The translations under genes and the position numbers were made by a program. The notes beneath the pieces were generated by a model that did not search any database, was not told where the DNA came from, and worked only from the letters and a program-made list of their open reading frames with translations. DNA of 64,000 nt from an uncultured Sphingomonadaceae bacterium (GTDB lineage: Bacteria > Pseudomonadota > Alphaproteobacteria > Sphingomonadales > Sphingomonadaceae): contig CANLQG010000010.1 in NCBI GenBank assembly GCA_947493195.1, positions 30,339-94,338 on the forward strand, given 5' to 3'. Below are positions 43,789-52,175 of the stretch, one piece after another (positions within the stretch are counted from its first letter, which is position 1; every line of letters begins with the position of its first letter).

Positions 43789-45057
43789 CTAACTCAGTAG
43801 GGCCGAAGTGATCGTCTCGCCAACTCTGTCGGCTGCCCTTCTCATCGGATCGTAATCGACGTGGGCATAGATCATAGTCGAACGGAGGTTCGCATGACCG
43901 AGAAGGGCACCGGTCATTGCCAGCGCCTCACCGCTCGACGTGGCAATGGCGCCTAATGTATGCCTCAACGTATGTGGCGTGACTCCTTCGAGTCCTGCTT
44001 TGGCAACGATCTTCGGCCAGAGTTTCTTGGTCCCTTGGAAGTAGCCTTGGCCGCAATCGGCAGGGAACACGTAGTCTATCTTGTCGGTCTTGGGGATGGT
44101 CCGAAGCAGACTAATCGCTGCACGAGAAAGCGGCCGGGTCGATTGGCCGGTTTTGCTGTCAGCGAGGACCAGGAGGCCCCGTTCAAAATCCAGTTCAGTC
44201 CATTTGAGCTCGACTATCTCCTGACGACGGCAACCGGTCAGCATCCATAATCGGGTAATGTTCAGAGCTTTGGGGTTCAGCCCCTCTTTCTGAAGCATAT
44301 CGCAGGCGTCCCCAAGCTTTCTAACTTCCGCCAGCGACAGGAAACGTGTGCGGCGACCGTCGGTTTTGCGAACGACGGCCTTTTCGCAGGGGTTCTTGTC
44401 GACCAAATCGCGCCGGACCGCAAAACTGTACATGGCCGACAGGTCGCGGAAAGCCTTGCGCGCGGCGCCCGGCCCGCCGCGCACGATTATGCGCTTTCGG
44501 TGGCCGATTTTTCCGTCTTTGCGCGATTTGCCCTGTTCGACATCGCGGACGAAGCGCTCGATATCTCCGGCGGTCAATTCGGTGATCCGCTTGTGGCCAA
44601 GCAGACGGACCACGTGATGGCGCAAGCGACCAATCGTGTACTGCTTGGTCAGAGGCTTCATTGGCTCACCCTGCCGAACGCCGCGCTGGATATAGCAGCC
44701 TTCCTCTTCATAGAGATCAACCAGCGCGGCGATCTTCATCTCCTTCCGCCTGGCATTGCGATGGGCCGCAGGATCTTCTCCTACCGCAATTCGACCGAGT
44801 ACCTTCTTGGCTTCCTTGCGCGCTTCCTCAACTGTGAGATTGCCGAACCGGCCAATCGAGACGAAGCGCTGCGGTGCGCTGCGGCCACCACCGTCGGCGC
44901 GGTAGCGGATGACAAAGGATTTGGTACCACTGGACTCAATGCGAACTGCAAATCCGGCCAGATCGCTATCCCAGATCATATATCGCTTATTGGTCGCTTC
45001 TGCAGAATCAACGAGAGTCTTGGTAAGGCGAACTTTCGAGCTGGCAGGCATGATCAC
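43789..45057 (-). CDS. Tyrosine site-specific integrase
   Basis: A 422-residue integrase. The N-terminal arm domain (TLVDSAEATNKRYMIWDSDL, GFAVRIESSGTKSFVIRYRA) is of the DUF4102/P4 type. A core-binding domain follows (MKIAALVDLYEEEG to about residue 210). The catalytic domain shows TGCRRQEIVELKW (Arg I), H362-R365 in TPHTLRHTLG, H388 in LLGHANLRS and the nucleophile Y397 in TMIYAHVD. All catalytic residues are present. It reads away from the tRNA-Gly fragment 171 bp upstream and would catalyse integration and excision of the trb element. Confidence 0.93.
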   Translation of the reverse strand: MIMPASSKVRLTKTLVDSAEATNKRYMIWDSDLAGFAVRIESSGTKSFVIRYRADGGGRSAPQRFVSIGRFGNLTVEEARKEAKKVLGRIAVGEDPAAHRNARRKEMKIAALVDLYEEEGCYIQRGVRQGEPMKPLTKQYTIGRLRHHVVRLLGHKRITELTAGDIERFVRDVEQGKSRKDGKIGHRKRIIVRGGPGAARKAFRDLSAMYSFAVRRDLVDKNPCEKAVVRKTDGRRTRFLSLAEVRKLGDACDMLQKEGLNPKALNITRLWMLTGCRRQEIVELKWTELDFERGLLVLADSKTGQSTRPLSRAAISLLRTIPKTDKIDYVFPADCGQGYFQGTKKLWPKIVAKAGLEGVTPHTLRHTLGAIATSSGEALAMTGALLGHANLRSTMIYAHVDYDPMRRAADRVGETITSALLS

Positions 45058-45074
45058 GATATCCCGGCGGTCTT

Positions 45075-45094
45075 GGTCAACACATGGTCAACAC
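45075..45094. repeat. Direct repeats upstream of the integrase
   Basis: GGTCAACAC occurs at 45075-45083 and 45086-45094, just upstream of the integrase start. On the minus strand it supplies TTGACC, which resembles a -35 box. It could be an arm-type integrase site or a promoter element. Confidence 0.4.
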
Positions 45095-45153
45095 CGCAAA
45101 GGAAAACCATGGGTTACTTGCCGGATATCTCTAGCGTAGGACGACCAAAAAAT

Positions 45154-45178
45154 CCATAATCTAATCAAACAATTATGG
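45154..45178. promoter_or_regulatory. Inverted repeat near the integrase promoter
   Basis: CCATAAT (45154-45160) and ATTATGG (45172-45178) form a perfect seven-base dyad with an 11-base spacer. It lies between the integrase start and the att-like tRNA fragment and may bind integrase or an excisionase. Confidence 0.35.
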
Positions 45179-45227
45179 AGCGTTCTGGCGTGCCTTGGGA
45201 TAAGTTGGCGAAAGGCCATTGGCAAGT

Positions 45228-45272
45228 TTGCCAAGGTTGGGGTCGGGCGTTCGAATCGCCTCGCCCGCTCCA
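45228..45272 (+). other. 3' fragment of tRNA-Gly(GCC), probable attachment site
   Basis: The 45 bp begin in the anticodon loop (TTGCCAAGG, anticodon GCC) and continue through the variable loop, the T arm (GGGCG-TTCGAAT-CGCCT) and the acceptor 3' strand CGCCCGC to an encoded TCCA end. No matching 5' half (GCGGGCG with D arm) lies upstream, so this is not an intact tRNA. At its left end TTGGCAA (45219-45225) and TTGCCAA (45228-45234) form a dyad around a GT spacer, as expected for an integrase core site. It lies between integrase and the core gene pyk and marks an element boundary. Confidence 0.75.
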
Positions 45273-45299
45273 TTTTCCTTCCGAAAACCTGCCTGACGA

Positions 45300-45322
45300 G
45301 CGCACAGCATATGGCTGTGCGC
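45300..45322 (-). terminator. Hairpin downstream of pyk
   Basis: Arms GCGCACAGC (45300-45308) and GCTGTGCGC (45314-45322) with a five-base loop, 10 bp beyond the pyk stop. The T run is weak. Confidence 0.5.
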
Positions 45323-45332
45323 TTCGCCTGGC

Positions 45333-46817
45333 CTAGCCCTCGTAATTCTCCAGTTCGTCGCCCTGCACGTTCACCACATGCACGAGGTTGGTCGCGCCGG
45401 CCTGGCCGAACGGGACGCCTGCCAGCATGGCAAGGCGCGTGCCTTCCTCGGCAAAGCCGTGGCGCAGGGCCATGCGCTTGCCCTTGGCGATCATTTCCTC
45501 GAAACTGCCGATGTCCTTGGTTGCCACCGGGTGGCCGCCCCACAGCAGGGCCACGCGGCGGGCCACCGCCATCGACGGAGTCAGCACCATCAGCGGCACG
45601 GCGGGACGTTCGCGCGCCACGCGCCGGGCGCTGCTGCCGGAAAAGGTGAACACGGCAATGGCGCTGATGTTCACGGTGTCCGCGATGGTCATGCAGGCGT
45701 GGCTGAGCGCGTCGGCCAGCGTGGGATCGGGCGGGGTGTCCAGCATGCGCACGCGCTGCATGTAGGCGTCGTCCTTTTCCACCTGCCGACCGATGGCGTC
45801 CATCATCAGCACCGCTTCCTCGGGCCAGTCGCCAGCGGCGGTCTCCGCGCTCAGCATGACGCAGTCGGCACCGTCGTAAACCGCGTTCGCCACGTCCGAC
45901 ACTTCGGCGCGGGTCGGGGCCGGGCTTTCGATCATGCTTTCCAGCATCTGCGTGGCCACGATCACCGGCTTGCCGGTCAGACGCGTGGCGTTGACGATCT
46001 TCTTCTGCAGCGGCGGGACTTCCTGCGGCTCCAACTCGACGCCAAGGTCGCCGCGCGCCACCATGATGCCGTCGGCCTGTGCGATGATTTCGTCCAGGCG
46101 GCGCACCGCCTGCGGCTTCTCGATCTTGGCGCACAGCGCGCCGCGCCGCTCGCCATCGGGGCCTTCCATCAGCTTGCGCGCCTCGATCAAGTCGTCGGGG
46201 CGCTGCACGAAGGACAGGCCGATCCAGTCAACGCCCTGTTCCATGGCAAAGGCAAGGTCGCGCTTGTCCTTGTCGGTGAGGGCGGGAATCGGAATTTCCG
46301 CATCGGGCACGTTCACGCCCTTGCGATCGGAGATCACGCCGCCGACTTCGGCCTTGCACACGATCTCGGCGTTGCTGACCGATTTCACCTTCAGGCGGAT
46401 CTTGCCGTCGTTCACCAGCAGGCGCTGGCCTTCCTCCACCACGTGGAAGATTTCCGGGTGCGGCAGTTCCACGCGCGTCTCGTCGCCCGGCTCGCCCACC
46501 CGATCGAAGGTGAAGGTGCCGCCGTGCGGGATGATGGCCCGGCCATCCTTGAACGTGCCCACGCGCAGCTTCGGCCCCTGCAGATCGGCCAGGATGGCGA
46601 TGGGGCGGTAGAATTCCTTTTCCAGCTGGCGGATGTTGGCAATGGTGCGCGCGTGCATTTCGTGCTCGCCATGACTCATGTTGACGCGGAAGGCGTCCGC
46701 ACCTGCCTGGAACAGCCGCCGCAGCATGTCGATATCGCTGCAGGCAGGACCGGTGGTTGCGAGAATCTTGACCTTGCGGCCGCGCGGGCCAAGTTTTCGT
46801 GTATCGAGCGTTTCCAT
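45333..46817 (-). CDS. pyk: Pyruvate kinase
   Basis: A 494-residue glycolytic enzyme converting phosphoenolpyruvate and ADP to pyruvate and ATP. Motifs include KILATTGPACSD, FRVNMSHGEHEMHARTIANI, IAILADLQGPKLRVG, the active-site helix region ALCAKIEKPQAVRRLDEII and MVARGDLGVELEPQEVPPLQ, then MLESMIESPAPTRAEVSDVA, with a full C-terminal allosteric domain (IAVFTFSGSSARRVARERPA). Normal length. It is the first core gene next to the integrated element. Confidence 0.96.
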   Translation of the reverse strand: METLDTRKLGPRGRKVKILATTGPACSDIDMLRRLFQAGADAFRVNMSHGEHEMHARTIANIRQLEKEFYRPIAILADLQGPKLRVGTFKDGRAIIPHGGTFTFDRVGEPGDETRVELPHPEIFHVVEEGQRLLVNDGKIRLKVKSVSNAEIVCKAEVGGVISDRKGVNVPDAEIPIPALTDKDKRDLAFAMEQGVDWIGLSFVQRPDDLIEARKLMEGPDGERRGALCAKIEKPQAVRRLDEIIAQADGIMVARGDLGVELEPQEVPPLQKKIVNATRLTGKPVIVATQMLESMIESPAPTRAEVSDVANAVYDGADCVMLSAETAAGDWPEEAVLMMDAIGRQVEKDDAYMQRVRMLDTPPDPTLADALSHACMTIADTVNISAIAVFTFSGSSARRVARERPAVPLMVLTPSMAVARRVALLWGGHPVATKDIGSFEEMIAKGKRMALRHGFAEEGTRLAMLAGVPFGQAGATNLVHVVNVQGDELENYEG

Positions 46818-46862
46818 GGCCCCCGCCTATGGCACTCTCGCATGACAAGACAAGGATATATG

Positions 46863-47180
46863 ATGAGCACTGCGCAAGATCCCCTCGACCAGTTGCCCGA
46901 TGCGGTCGCCGCCGCTGCCTTCCGCCGGCTGGTGCGCCATCTGCAGCATCGCCACGATGCGCAGAATATCGACCTGATGGGCCTCTCCGGCTTCTGCCGC
47001 AATTGCCTGGCCGACTGGATTCGCGATGCCGGGTACGAGGGCGACAAGGCCGCCGCGCGCGAACTGATCCACGGCATGCCGATGGACGAGTGGAAAGCCA
47101 CTCGCCAGACCGAGGCGACACCCGAGCAGCTCGACCGGATGGCCGCGAGCCTCGAAAAGAACCGGGCGGACCTGCGCTAG
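46863..47180 (+). CDS. DUF1244 domain protein
   Basis: A 105-residue soluble protein. The conserved block AAAFRRLVRHLQHRHDAQNI, DLMGLSGFCRNCLADWI and AARELIHGMPMDEWKA is the DUF1244 signature; two Cys in GFCRNC are invariant in the family. The second of two tandem ATGs (46863) sits six bases after AAGGA. It is divergent from pyk by 45 bp. Function unknown; known as a small conserved alpha/gamma-proteobacterial protein. Confidence 0.88.
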   Translation: MSTAQDPLDQLPDAVAAAAFRRLVRHLQHRHDAQNIDLMGLSGFCRNCLADWIRDAGYEGDKAAARELIHGMPMDEWKATRQTEATPEQLDRMAASLEKNRADLR

Positions 47181-47284
47181 AGCCCGCTTTGCACAAATCG
47201 GTCCACAGGGCGCGCTTGCACCCGTGAACGGCTGCGCTAATCAGCGCGCCAACCGATTCTCACATACTACCGGAGCAACACCCC

Positions 47285-47521
47285 ATGGCCGAAGCCACCG
47301 ACGACCGCCTGCGCCTGCTGATCGAGCGTATCGAACGCCTCGAGGAAGAGAAGAAGGGCATCGCCGACGACATCCGCGACGTCTACGCCGAAGCCAAGGC
47401 CGTGGGCTACGATGTGAAGATCATGCGCCAGATCGTGCGCCTGCGGAAGATGGACGCGAACGACCGCAGCGAGCAGGAAATGATTCTCGACACCTACAAG
47501 GCTGCGCTCGGCATGGGTTGA
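47285..47521 (+). CDS. GapR family DNA-binding protein (DUF2312)
   Basis: A 78-residue nucleoid-associated protein. The coiled-coil start [20 protein letters not shown] and [20 protein letters not shown] plus [10 protein letters not shown] are diagnostic of DUF2312/GapR. In Caulobacter GapR binds overtwisted DNA ahead of replication forks and transcribing polymerase. Basic residues in the second helix contact DNA. No operon partner. Confidence 0.93.
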   Translation: MAEATDDRLRLLIERIERLEEEKKGIADDIRDVYAEAKAVGYDVKIMRQIVRLRKMDANDRSEQEMILDTYKAALGMG

Positions 47522-47729
47522 GCGAGGGCAGTAGCCACCTGGAATATCTCGCTTTTGCCAGTTTCAGCACGGCGCGCGACTTGACCGGCCTGCCGTGAGG
47601 GCACGCATTTTCATCCCCGATGGGGAATAACCGGGGGTGGCGTGAGCCTGTCTAGCGGTGACGCGTGGAACGGCGTGTCGGACCGGTCCGTTATTTCTGC
47701 ATATACTCTCGATTTGCAGGACAACGACC

Positions 47730-48611
47730 ATGACCGACACGCTCGACACCACCAAGGATGCCACCTTCATCAAGCCCATCGCCGAAGAGCCGGACATGCC
47801 CGGCCACGAAAGCGCGCTGGATCGCAAGCCCGAATGGCAGCCTCGCTATCCCGGCTCGGGCCGGATGAAGGGCAAGGTTGCCATCATCACCGGCGGCGAC
47901 AGCGGCATCGGCCGCGCCACTGCCGTGCTGTTTGCGCGTGAAGGCGCCAATGTGGCGATCTCCTATCTCGAAGAGCATGACGATGCGAACAAGACGCGCG
48001 AATTGTGCGAGGCCGAGGGGGCCGAGGTCCTGCTGTCGGCAGGCGATCTTGGGGACGAACGCTATGCCAAGGGCTTCGTTGAAGCTGTGATGGATCGGTT
48101 CGGACAGATCGACAGCCTGATCCAGATCGCGGGCGAGCAGCATCCCGACTACGACATTACCGACATCACGCCCGAACAGTTGCAGCGGACGTTTCAGTCC
48201 AACATCTATTCCATGTTCTATCTGGCGCAGGCTGCCCGCCCGCACCTGAAGCGGGGCGCGACGATCGTGAACTGCACCAGCATCACCATGTACAAGGGCG
48301 CACCGATCCTGCTGGATTATTCCGCCACCAAGGGCGCGATCACCGCCTTCACTCGCTCGCTCAGCGGCCAGCTAATCGACGACGGCATCCGCGTGAACGC
48401 CGTCGCGCCCGGTCCGATCTGGACGCCGCTGAACCCGTGTGGCGGCATGCCGGAGGAGGAAATGGACGACTGGGGCACCGACACCCCCATGGGCCGCGCG
48501 GGCGAACCCAATGAAGTCGCGCCTGCCTTTCTGTTCCTGGCCTGCGAGGATTCGTCATACATGGCCGGGCAGGTCCTGCACCCGAACGGCGGCACCGTCG
48601 TCGGCGGCTGA
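47730..48611 (+). CDS. SDR family oxidoreductase (YghA-like)
   Basis: A 293-residue short-chain dehydrogenase starting at the ATG at 47730. An N-terminal extension (KPEWQPRYPGSGRMKGK) is typical of the YghA/general stress protein 39 group. The cofactor motif TGGDSGIG is at residues 54-61, NCTSI gives the catalytic Ser region, and Y197 and K201 lie in LLDYSATKGA. The end (DSSYMAGQVLHPNGGTVVGG) is complete. Substrate unknown; relatives act as aldehyde reductases or stress proteins. Confidence 0.92.
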   Translation: MTDTLDTTKDATFIKPIAEEPDMPGHESALDRKPEWQPRYPGSGRMKGKVAIITGGDSGIGRATAVLFAREGANVAISYLEEHDDANKTRELCEAEGAEVLLSAGDLGDERYAKGFVEAVMDRFGQIDSLIQIAGEQHPDYDITDITPEQLQRTFQSNIYSMFYLAQAARPHLKRGATIVNCTSITMYKGAPILLDYSATKGAITAFTRSLSGQLIDDGIRVNAVAPGPIWTPLNPCGGMPEEEMDDWGTDTPMGRAGEPNEVAPAFLFLACEDSSYMAGQVLHPNGGTVVGG

Positions 48612-48635
48612 GGCAACAGACATTGTTGAAGGATG

Positions 48636-48659
48636 AGCGGGGCTGGGCTAGGCCCCGCT
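48636..48659 (+). terminator. Rho-independent terminator after the SDR gene
   Basis: Arms AGCGGGGC (48636-48643) and GCCCCGCT (48652-48659) with an eight-base loop, followed by TTCATTTT. It separates the SDR gene from yebC. Confidence 0.75.
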
Positions 48660-48690
48660 TTCATTTTCAGCACCCCTTAGAAGAACCATC

Positions 48691-49437
48691 ATGGCAGGCC
48701 ATTCCAAATTCAAGAATATCATGCACCGCAAGGGTGCGCAGGACAAGAAACGGTCCAACCTGTTTTCAAAGCTTTCCCGCGAAATCACCGTCGCAGCGAA
48801 GATGGGCATGCCCGATCCGGACATGAACCCGCGCCTGCGCCTGGCGGTGAACGCGGCCAAGGCGCAGTCGATGCCCAAGGACAATATCCAGCGCGCGATC
48901 GACAAGGCCTCCGCCAGCGACGGCGAGAATTACGAGGAAGTGCGTTACGAGGGCTATGGCCCCGGGGGCAGCGCGATCATCGTCGAAGCGCTGACCGACA
49001 ACCGTAACCGCACCGCCACCTCTATCCGCACGGCGTTTTCCAAGCACGGCGGCAACCTGGGCACCGAAGGCAGCGTGGTCCACGGCTTCGAACGCCTTGG
49101 CCTGATCGTCTATCCCGCCGATGCGGGCGACGAGGAAAAGGTGCTGGAAGCGGCGCTGGAAGCGGGCGCGGAAGACATCACCTCGACCGAGGACGGCCAC
49201 GAAATCTGGACCGCGGCGGACGATCTGCACCAGGTTGCCAGCGACCTCGAAAAGGCGCTGGGCGAGGCCGAGACGGTCAAGCTGGCGTGGAAGCCCAATC
49301 TCACCGTCGACATGGACGAGAAGAACGCGTCCACCCTGCTCAAGCTGATCGACGTGCTGGATGACGATGACGATGTGCAGACCGTGTGGGGCAACTACGA
49401 CATCTCCGACGAGGTGATGGAGAAGGTGGGCGGGTGA
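48691..49437 (+). CDS. yebC: YebC/PmpR family regulator or translation factor
   Basis: A 248-residue protein of the Transcrip_reg family. The start [20 protein letters not shown] and SRNL-type next segment ([14 protein letters not shown]), then [20 protein letters not shown] and [20 protein letters not shown], are diagnostic. Acidic C-terminal region ([20 protein letters not shown]) as usual. Family members were described as transcription regulators and recently as aids to translation of proline stretches. It precedes ruvC, a conserved pairing. Confidence 0.95.
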   Translation: MAGHSKFKNIMHRKGAQDKKRSNLFSKLSREITVAAKMGMPDPDMNPRLRLAVNAAKAQSMPKDNIQRAIDKASASDGENYEEVRYEGYGPGGSAIIVEALTDNRNRTATSIRTAFSKHGGNLGTEGSVVHGFERLGLIVYPADAGDEEKVLEAALEAGAEDITSTEDGHEIWTAADDLHQVASDLEKALGEAETVKLAWKPNLTVDMDEKNASTLLKLIDVLDDDDDVQTVWGNYDISDEVMEKVGG

Positions 49438-49480
49438 GCGCGCCCTTGCGAATGGACTTCCCCCATTCGGATGACGCGGT

Positions 49481-49951
49481 GTGGTGACCATCATCCTCGG
49501 CCTCGATCCTTCGCTCAGTTGCACCGGCTGGGGCGTGATCCGGGTCGAGGGGAGCCGCATATCCCATGTCGCCAACGGTCAGATAGCCACCTCCGCGCGC
49601 GCGACGATGCCTGATCGGCTGGCCATGCTGCACGCCGGGATCGCACAGGTCATCGCCCGGCACCGCCCGGATCGCGCAGCGGCGGAAGAGGTCTTCGCCA
49701 ACAAGAACCCGCAATCGACGCTGAAACTGGCGCAGGCGCGCGGCGCGGTGCTGGCGGCCTGCGGAGCGTCGGGCCTTGAAGTGCGCGAACACGCGGCGCG
49801 GCTGGTGAAGAAGGCGGTTGTCGGCACGGGCGGCGCCGACAAGACCCAGGTCCAGGCGATGCTGCGCGTGCTGTTACCGGGCGCGGAGCCGGAAGGCGCC
49901 GACGCCGCAGATGCGCTGGCCGTCGCCATTGCAGACGCCAACTTTGGCTGA
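49481..49951 (+). CDS. ruvC: Holliday junction endonuclease RuvC
   Basis: A 156-residue nuclease that resolves Holliday junctions with RuvAB. Catalytic acidic residues are visible: D9 in IILGLDPSLSCTGWGVI, Glu69/70 in AAEEVFANKN, and Asp141/144 in EGADAADALAVAI. Starts with GTG at 49481. Slightly shorter than E. coli RuvC (173) but complete. ruvA and ruvB are not next to it in this window. Confidence 0.95.
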   Translation: MVTIILGLDPSLSCTGWGVIRVEGSRISHVANGQIATSARATMPDRLAMLHAGIAQVIARHRPDRAAAEEVFANKNPQSTLKLAQARGAVLAACGASGLEVREHAARLVKKAVVGTGGADKTQVQAMLRVLLPGAEPEGADAADALAVAIADANFG

Positions 49952-50042
49952 CGACAAGACAAATTGGAACAAGGACTTGCGCGCTTCGTAGATTGGCATC
50001 CGGGCGCGAGGACGGCGCTGGCCTGATCCAAGGAGATCTGAA

Positions 50043-50384
50043 ATGCGCAAGACCCTACCCGCCCTGATTGCCGCCACACTATGCGTCAGCGGCTGCACAA
50101 CCGGCGTCGGCGGCGACCCGTTTGGTGGCCTGCTTGGCGGCATTATTGGCGGTAACGGCTACAACGAGCGTAACCTGAGCGATTTCGAACGCGCCGCGGT
50201 CAACGCCTGCGGCCAGGAAGCCGAGCGCTCTACCCGTGACCGCGTTCGGGTAGAGCGGGTGGACCAGATTACCCGCGACAGCGTGCGGGTGGACGGACGC
50301 ATCGAAACGCGCGATCGCAGCCGCGACGAATTCACCTGCACCTTCGCCAGCAACGGGCGCATCGCGGATTTCCGCGTTCTCTAA
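50043..50384 (+). CDS. Hypothetical lipoprotein
   Basis: A 113-residue exported protein. The signal ends with a lipobox (LPALIAATLCVSGC, Cys about 19). A Gly-rich stretch (GGDPFGGLLGGIIGGNG) follows, then a domain with NACGQEAERSTRDRVRVERV and DEFTCTFASNGRIADFRVL, including two Cys. This layout is common in sphingomonad envelope proteins of unknown function. Confidence 0.8.
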   Translation: MRKTLPALIAATLCVSGCTTGVGGDPFGGLLGGIIGGNGYNERNLSDFERAAVNACGQEAERSTRDRVRVERVDQITRDSVRVDGRIETRDRSRDEFTCTFASNGRIADFRVL

Positions 50385-50440
50385 CCATTTGCGCAACCAA
50401 GGTGGTTTGAATCGGGGGCCGGTGTGGCTAACTGCGCGCC

Positions 50441-50740
50441 ATGTACCTCGTGGTCTTCCGCAACCGCAAACGCGCCGATATCGACACCGCCGCCTACGAC
50501 TTGCAGGTGGTGGAGATGGAGGCATTGGCGCGCGCGCAGCCAGGCTACCTCTCCTTCAAGAGCTATATTGCGGAAGACGGCGAGGTGATCGCGCTGTCCG
50601 AATGGACCGACGAGGCCAGCGCCCGCGCGTGGGGCCGGGTAGCCGAACACGCCGCAGCACAGGCCGATGGCCGGGCGCGCTGGTATGCCGAATACACCAT
50701 GTTCGGCTGCGATCGCCCCCGCACCCATCGCTTTCCCTGA
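50441..50740 (+). CDS. Antibiotic biosynthesis monooxygenase (ABM) domain protein
   Basis: A 99-residue ferredoxin-like fold protein. The pattern YLVVFRNRKRADIDTAAYDL, ARAQPGYLSFKSYIAEDGEV and IALSEWTDEASARAWGRVAE H is typical of ABM/YgiN-like proteins. Substrate unknown; many are housekeeping heme- or quinol-related monooxygenases. Confidence 0.85.
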   Translation: MYLVVFRNRKRADIDTAAYDLQVVEMEALARAQPGYLSFKSYIAEDGEVIALSEWTDEASARAWGRVAEHAAAQADGRARWYAEYTMFGCDRPRTHRFP

Positions 50741-50917
50741 CGCTTTCCTACACGCATGTGGAGGCCCACCCCGGCGGCATGCAGAGCTCTGTCGCAAACC
50801 TGTCCGAAACGCGCGCTATCCGGGGACGCGGCGCAACCCTTGCTGACAGCGCGAACCTTTTCCCTCTAGGACAGTGTTCCATGTGTTCCAGGTTAGTTGG
50901 AAAGAGGCACCCAAGGC

Positions 50918-51271
50918 ATGACGATCCATCTCTACGGCATTTCGGGCTGCGACACCGTGAAGAAGGCCCGGCGCTGGCTTGATTCGCAGGGGATCGACTA
51001 CGCCTTTCACGACTACAAGAAGGAAGGCGCAGACCCCGGTAACCTTGCCCGATGGGCGGACCGGGTCGGCTGGGAAGTGCTGCTCAACCGGCGCGGAACG
51101 ACCTGGCGCAAGCTGGATGAGGCGCAGAAGGACGGGATCGACCGGGACAGGGCGCTCACGCTGATGGCGGAGCATCCCAGCATGATAAAGCGCCCGGTGG
51201 TGGAAACCGACGACGGCGATCGGATACTGGTGGGCTTCACCCAGAGCGAATGGGAAAACGTGTTGTGCTGA
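50918..51271 (+). CDS. ArsC/Spx-family protein (YffB-like)
   Basis: A 117-residue thioredoxin-fold protein. The start IHLYGISGCDTVKKARRWLD has the single active-site Cys (C10-type position) and the chain ends with RPVVETDDGDRILVGFTQSE, both diagnostic of the YffB branch of arsenate reductase-like proteins. The ATG at 50918 follows CAAGG. YffB proteins are glutathione-dependent thiol reductases of uncertain substrate; a role in arsenate reduction is not established. Confidence 0.88.
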   Translation: MTIHLYGISGCDTVKKARRWLDSQGIDYAFHDYKKEGADPGNLARWADRVGWEVLLNRRGTTWRKLDEAQKDGIDRDRALTLMAEHPSMIKRPVVETDDGDRILVGFTQSEWENVLC

Positions 51272-51278
51272 CCCCGCC

Positions 51279-52175
51279 ATGCTAGATGGCCTGACAAGCA
51301 AGTGGAGCCGCGCCTTTCGCGAGGCGCTGGAATCGGCCCTGGCCGCCGGGATCGCCTGGTGGATCGGGCTGCTGGTCTTTGGTCCGGATCATACCCCGCT
51401 TTTCGCCGCGATTGCGGCAATCGTCAGCCTCGCGCCCGGCCTGCCCAGCCACTCGCGCCAGGCGCTTGGCCTCGTGGTGGGCGTGCTGGTGGGCATCGTG
51501 GTGGGGGAAATCGCGCTTGCCAGTTTCGCCGGCACGCATCCGGCATTGCTCGCGGCGGTCGTGTTCGTTTCGATCATGCTGGCAATCTCCATCCAGGTGC
51601 AACCCATCATCGGCATCCAAGCGGGCGTTTCCACCGTGATCGTGCTGGTGGAGGGGCAGGGTCAGAACAGCTACGCCCGCATCATCGATGCGCTGATCGG
51701 CGGCGGTGTGGCGCTGACTTTCAGCCAAGTGCTGCTGACGCCTGATCCTTTCGCCATCATGCGCAGGCAAGGGGCCAAGCTGCTGCACGCAGCCACGGCC
51801 CTGCGCGATGCCCTGGACAAGTGCCGGAAGGGGGAGATCGAGGCCAAAGATGTACGGTCCGCCGTGCGCGACCTCGATACCGCCACCGCCGAACTGGAAG
51901 AGCAGCTTGATTACGTGAAGCGCGTCGGCAAGCGGACGCTGCGCGGATACATGCACAAGGCACGCATCGAGCGAAGGGTCGACCAGTGGCGAGACTGTGC
52001 CGAGCGGCTGCGCCTTGCCCTGAGCGATGTTGCTCATGGCCAGCTCGCCAGCGAAGGCGCGGCGGATGACGAAACCAAGCTGGAAGAGGCAGCGCAATGG
52101 CTGGATGCAGGCCGCGCCTTGTCGAAAGGCAGCGACGACCAGTTTCGATCCCAGCAAGAGAAGGCAAAGACATGA
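51279..52175 (+). CDS. FUSC/aromatic acid exporter-like membrane protein
   Basis: A 298-residue protein with about six N-terminal hydrophobic segments (ESALAAGIAWWIGLLVFG, LFAAIAAIVSLAP, ALGLVVGVLVGIVVGEIALA, LAAVVFVSIMLAISIQ, GIQAGVSTVIVLVEG) followed by a helical cytoplasmic region from about residue 165. This layout fits FUSC/ArAE-type exporters. Starts 7 bp after the YffB-like gene; its stop overlaps the GDPD start as ATGA, so the three genes may form an operon. Confidence 0.78.
   Translation: MLDGLTSKWSRAFREALESALAAGIAWWIGLLVFGPDHTPLFAAIAAIVSLAPGLPSHSRQALGLVVGVLVGIVVGEIALASFAGTHPALLAAVVFVSIMLAISIQVQPIIGIQAGVSTVIVLVEGQGQNSYARIIDALIGGGVALTFSQVLLTPDPFAIMRRQGAKLLHAATALRDALDKCRKGEIEAKDVRSAVRDLDTATAELEEQLDYVKRVGKRTLRGYMHKARIERRVDQWRDCAERLRLALSDVAHGQLASEGAADDETKLEEAAQWLDAGRALSKGSDDQFRSQQEKAKT

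Noticed and set aside
45181..45272. Intact tRNA-Gly gene
   Set aside because: The acceptor and T-arm 3' part is perfect but there is no GCGGGCG 5' strand or D arm upstream, so only a fragment is present.
45378..47180. 600-codon plus-strand frame opposite pyk
   Set aside because: It is antisense to a well-supported pyruvate kinase; only its last part (from 46863) is a true gene (DUF1244).
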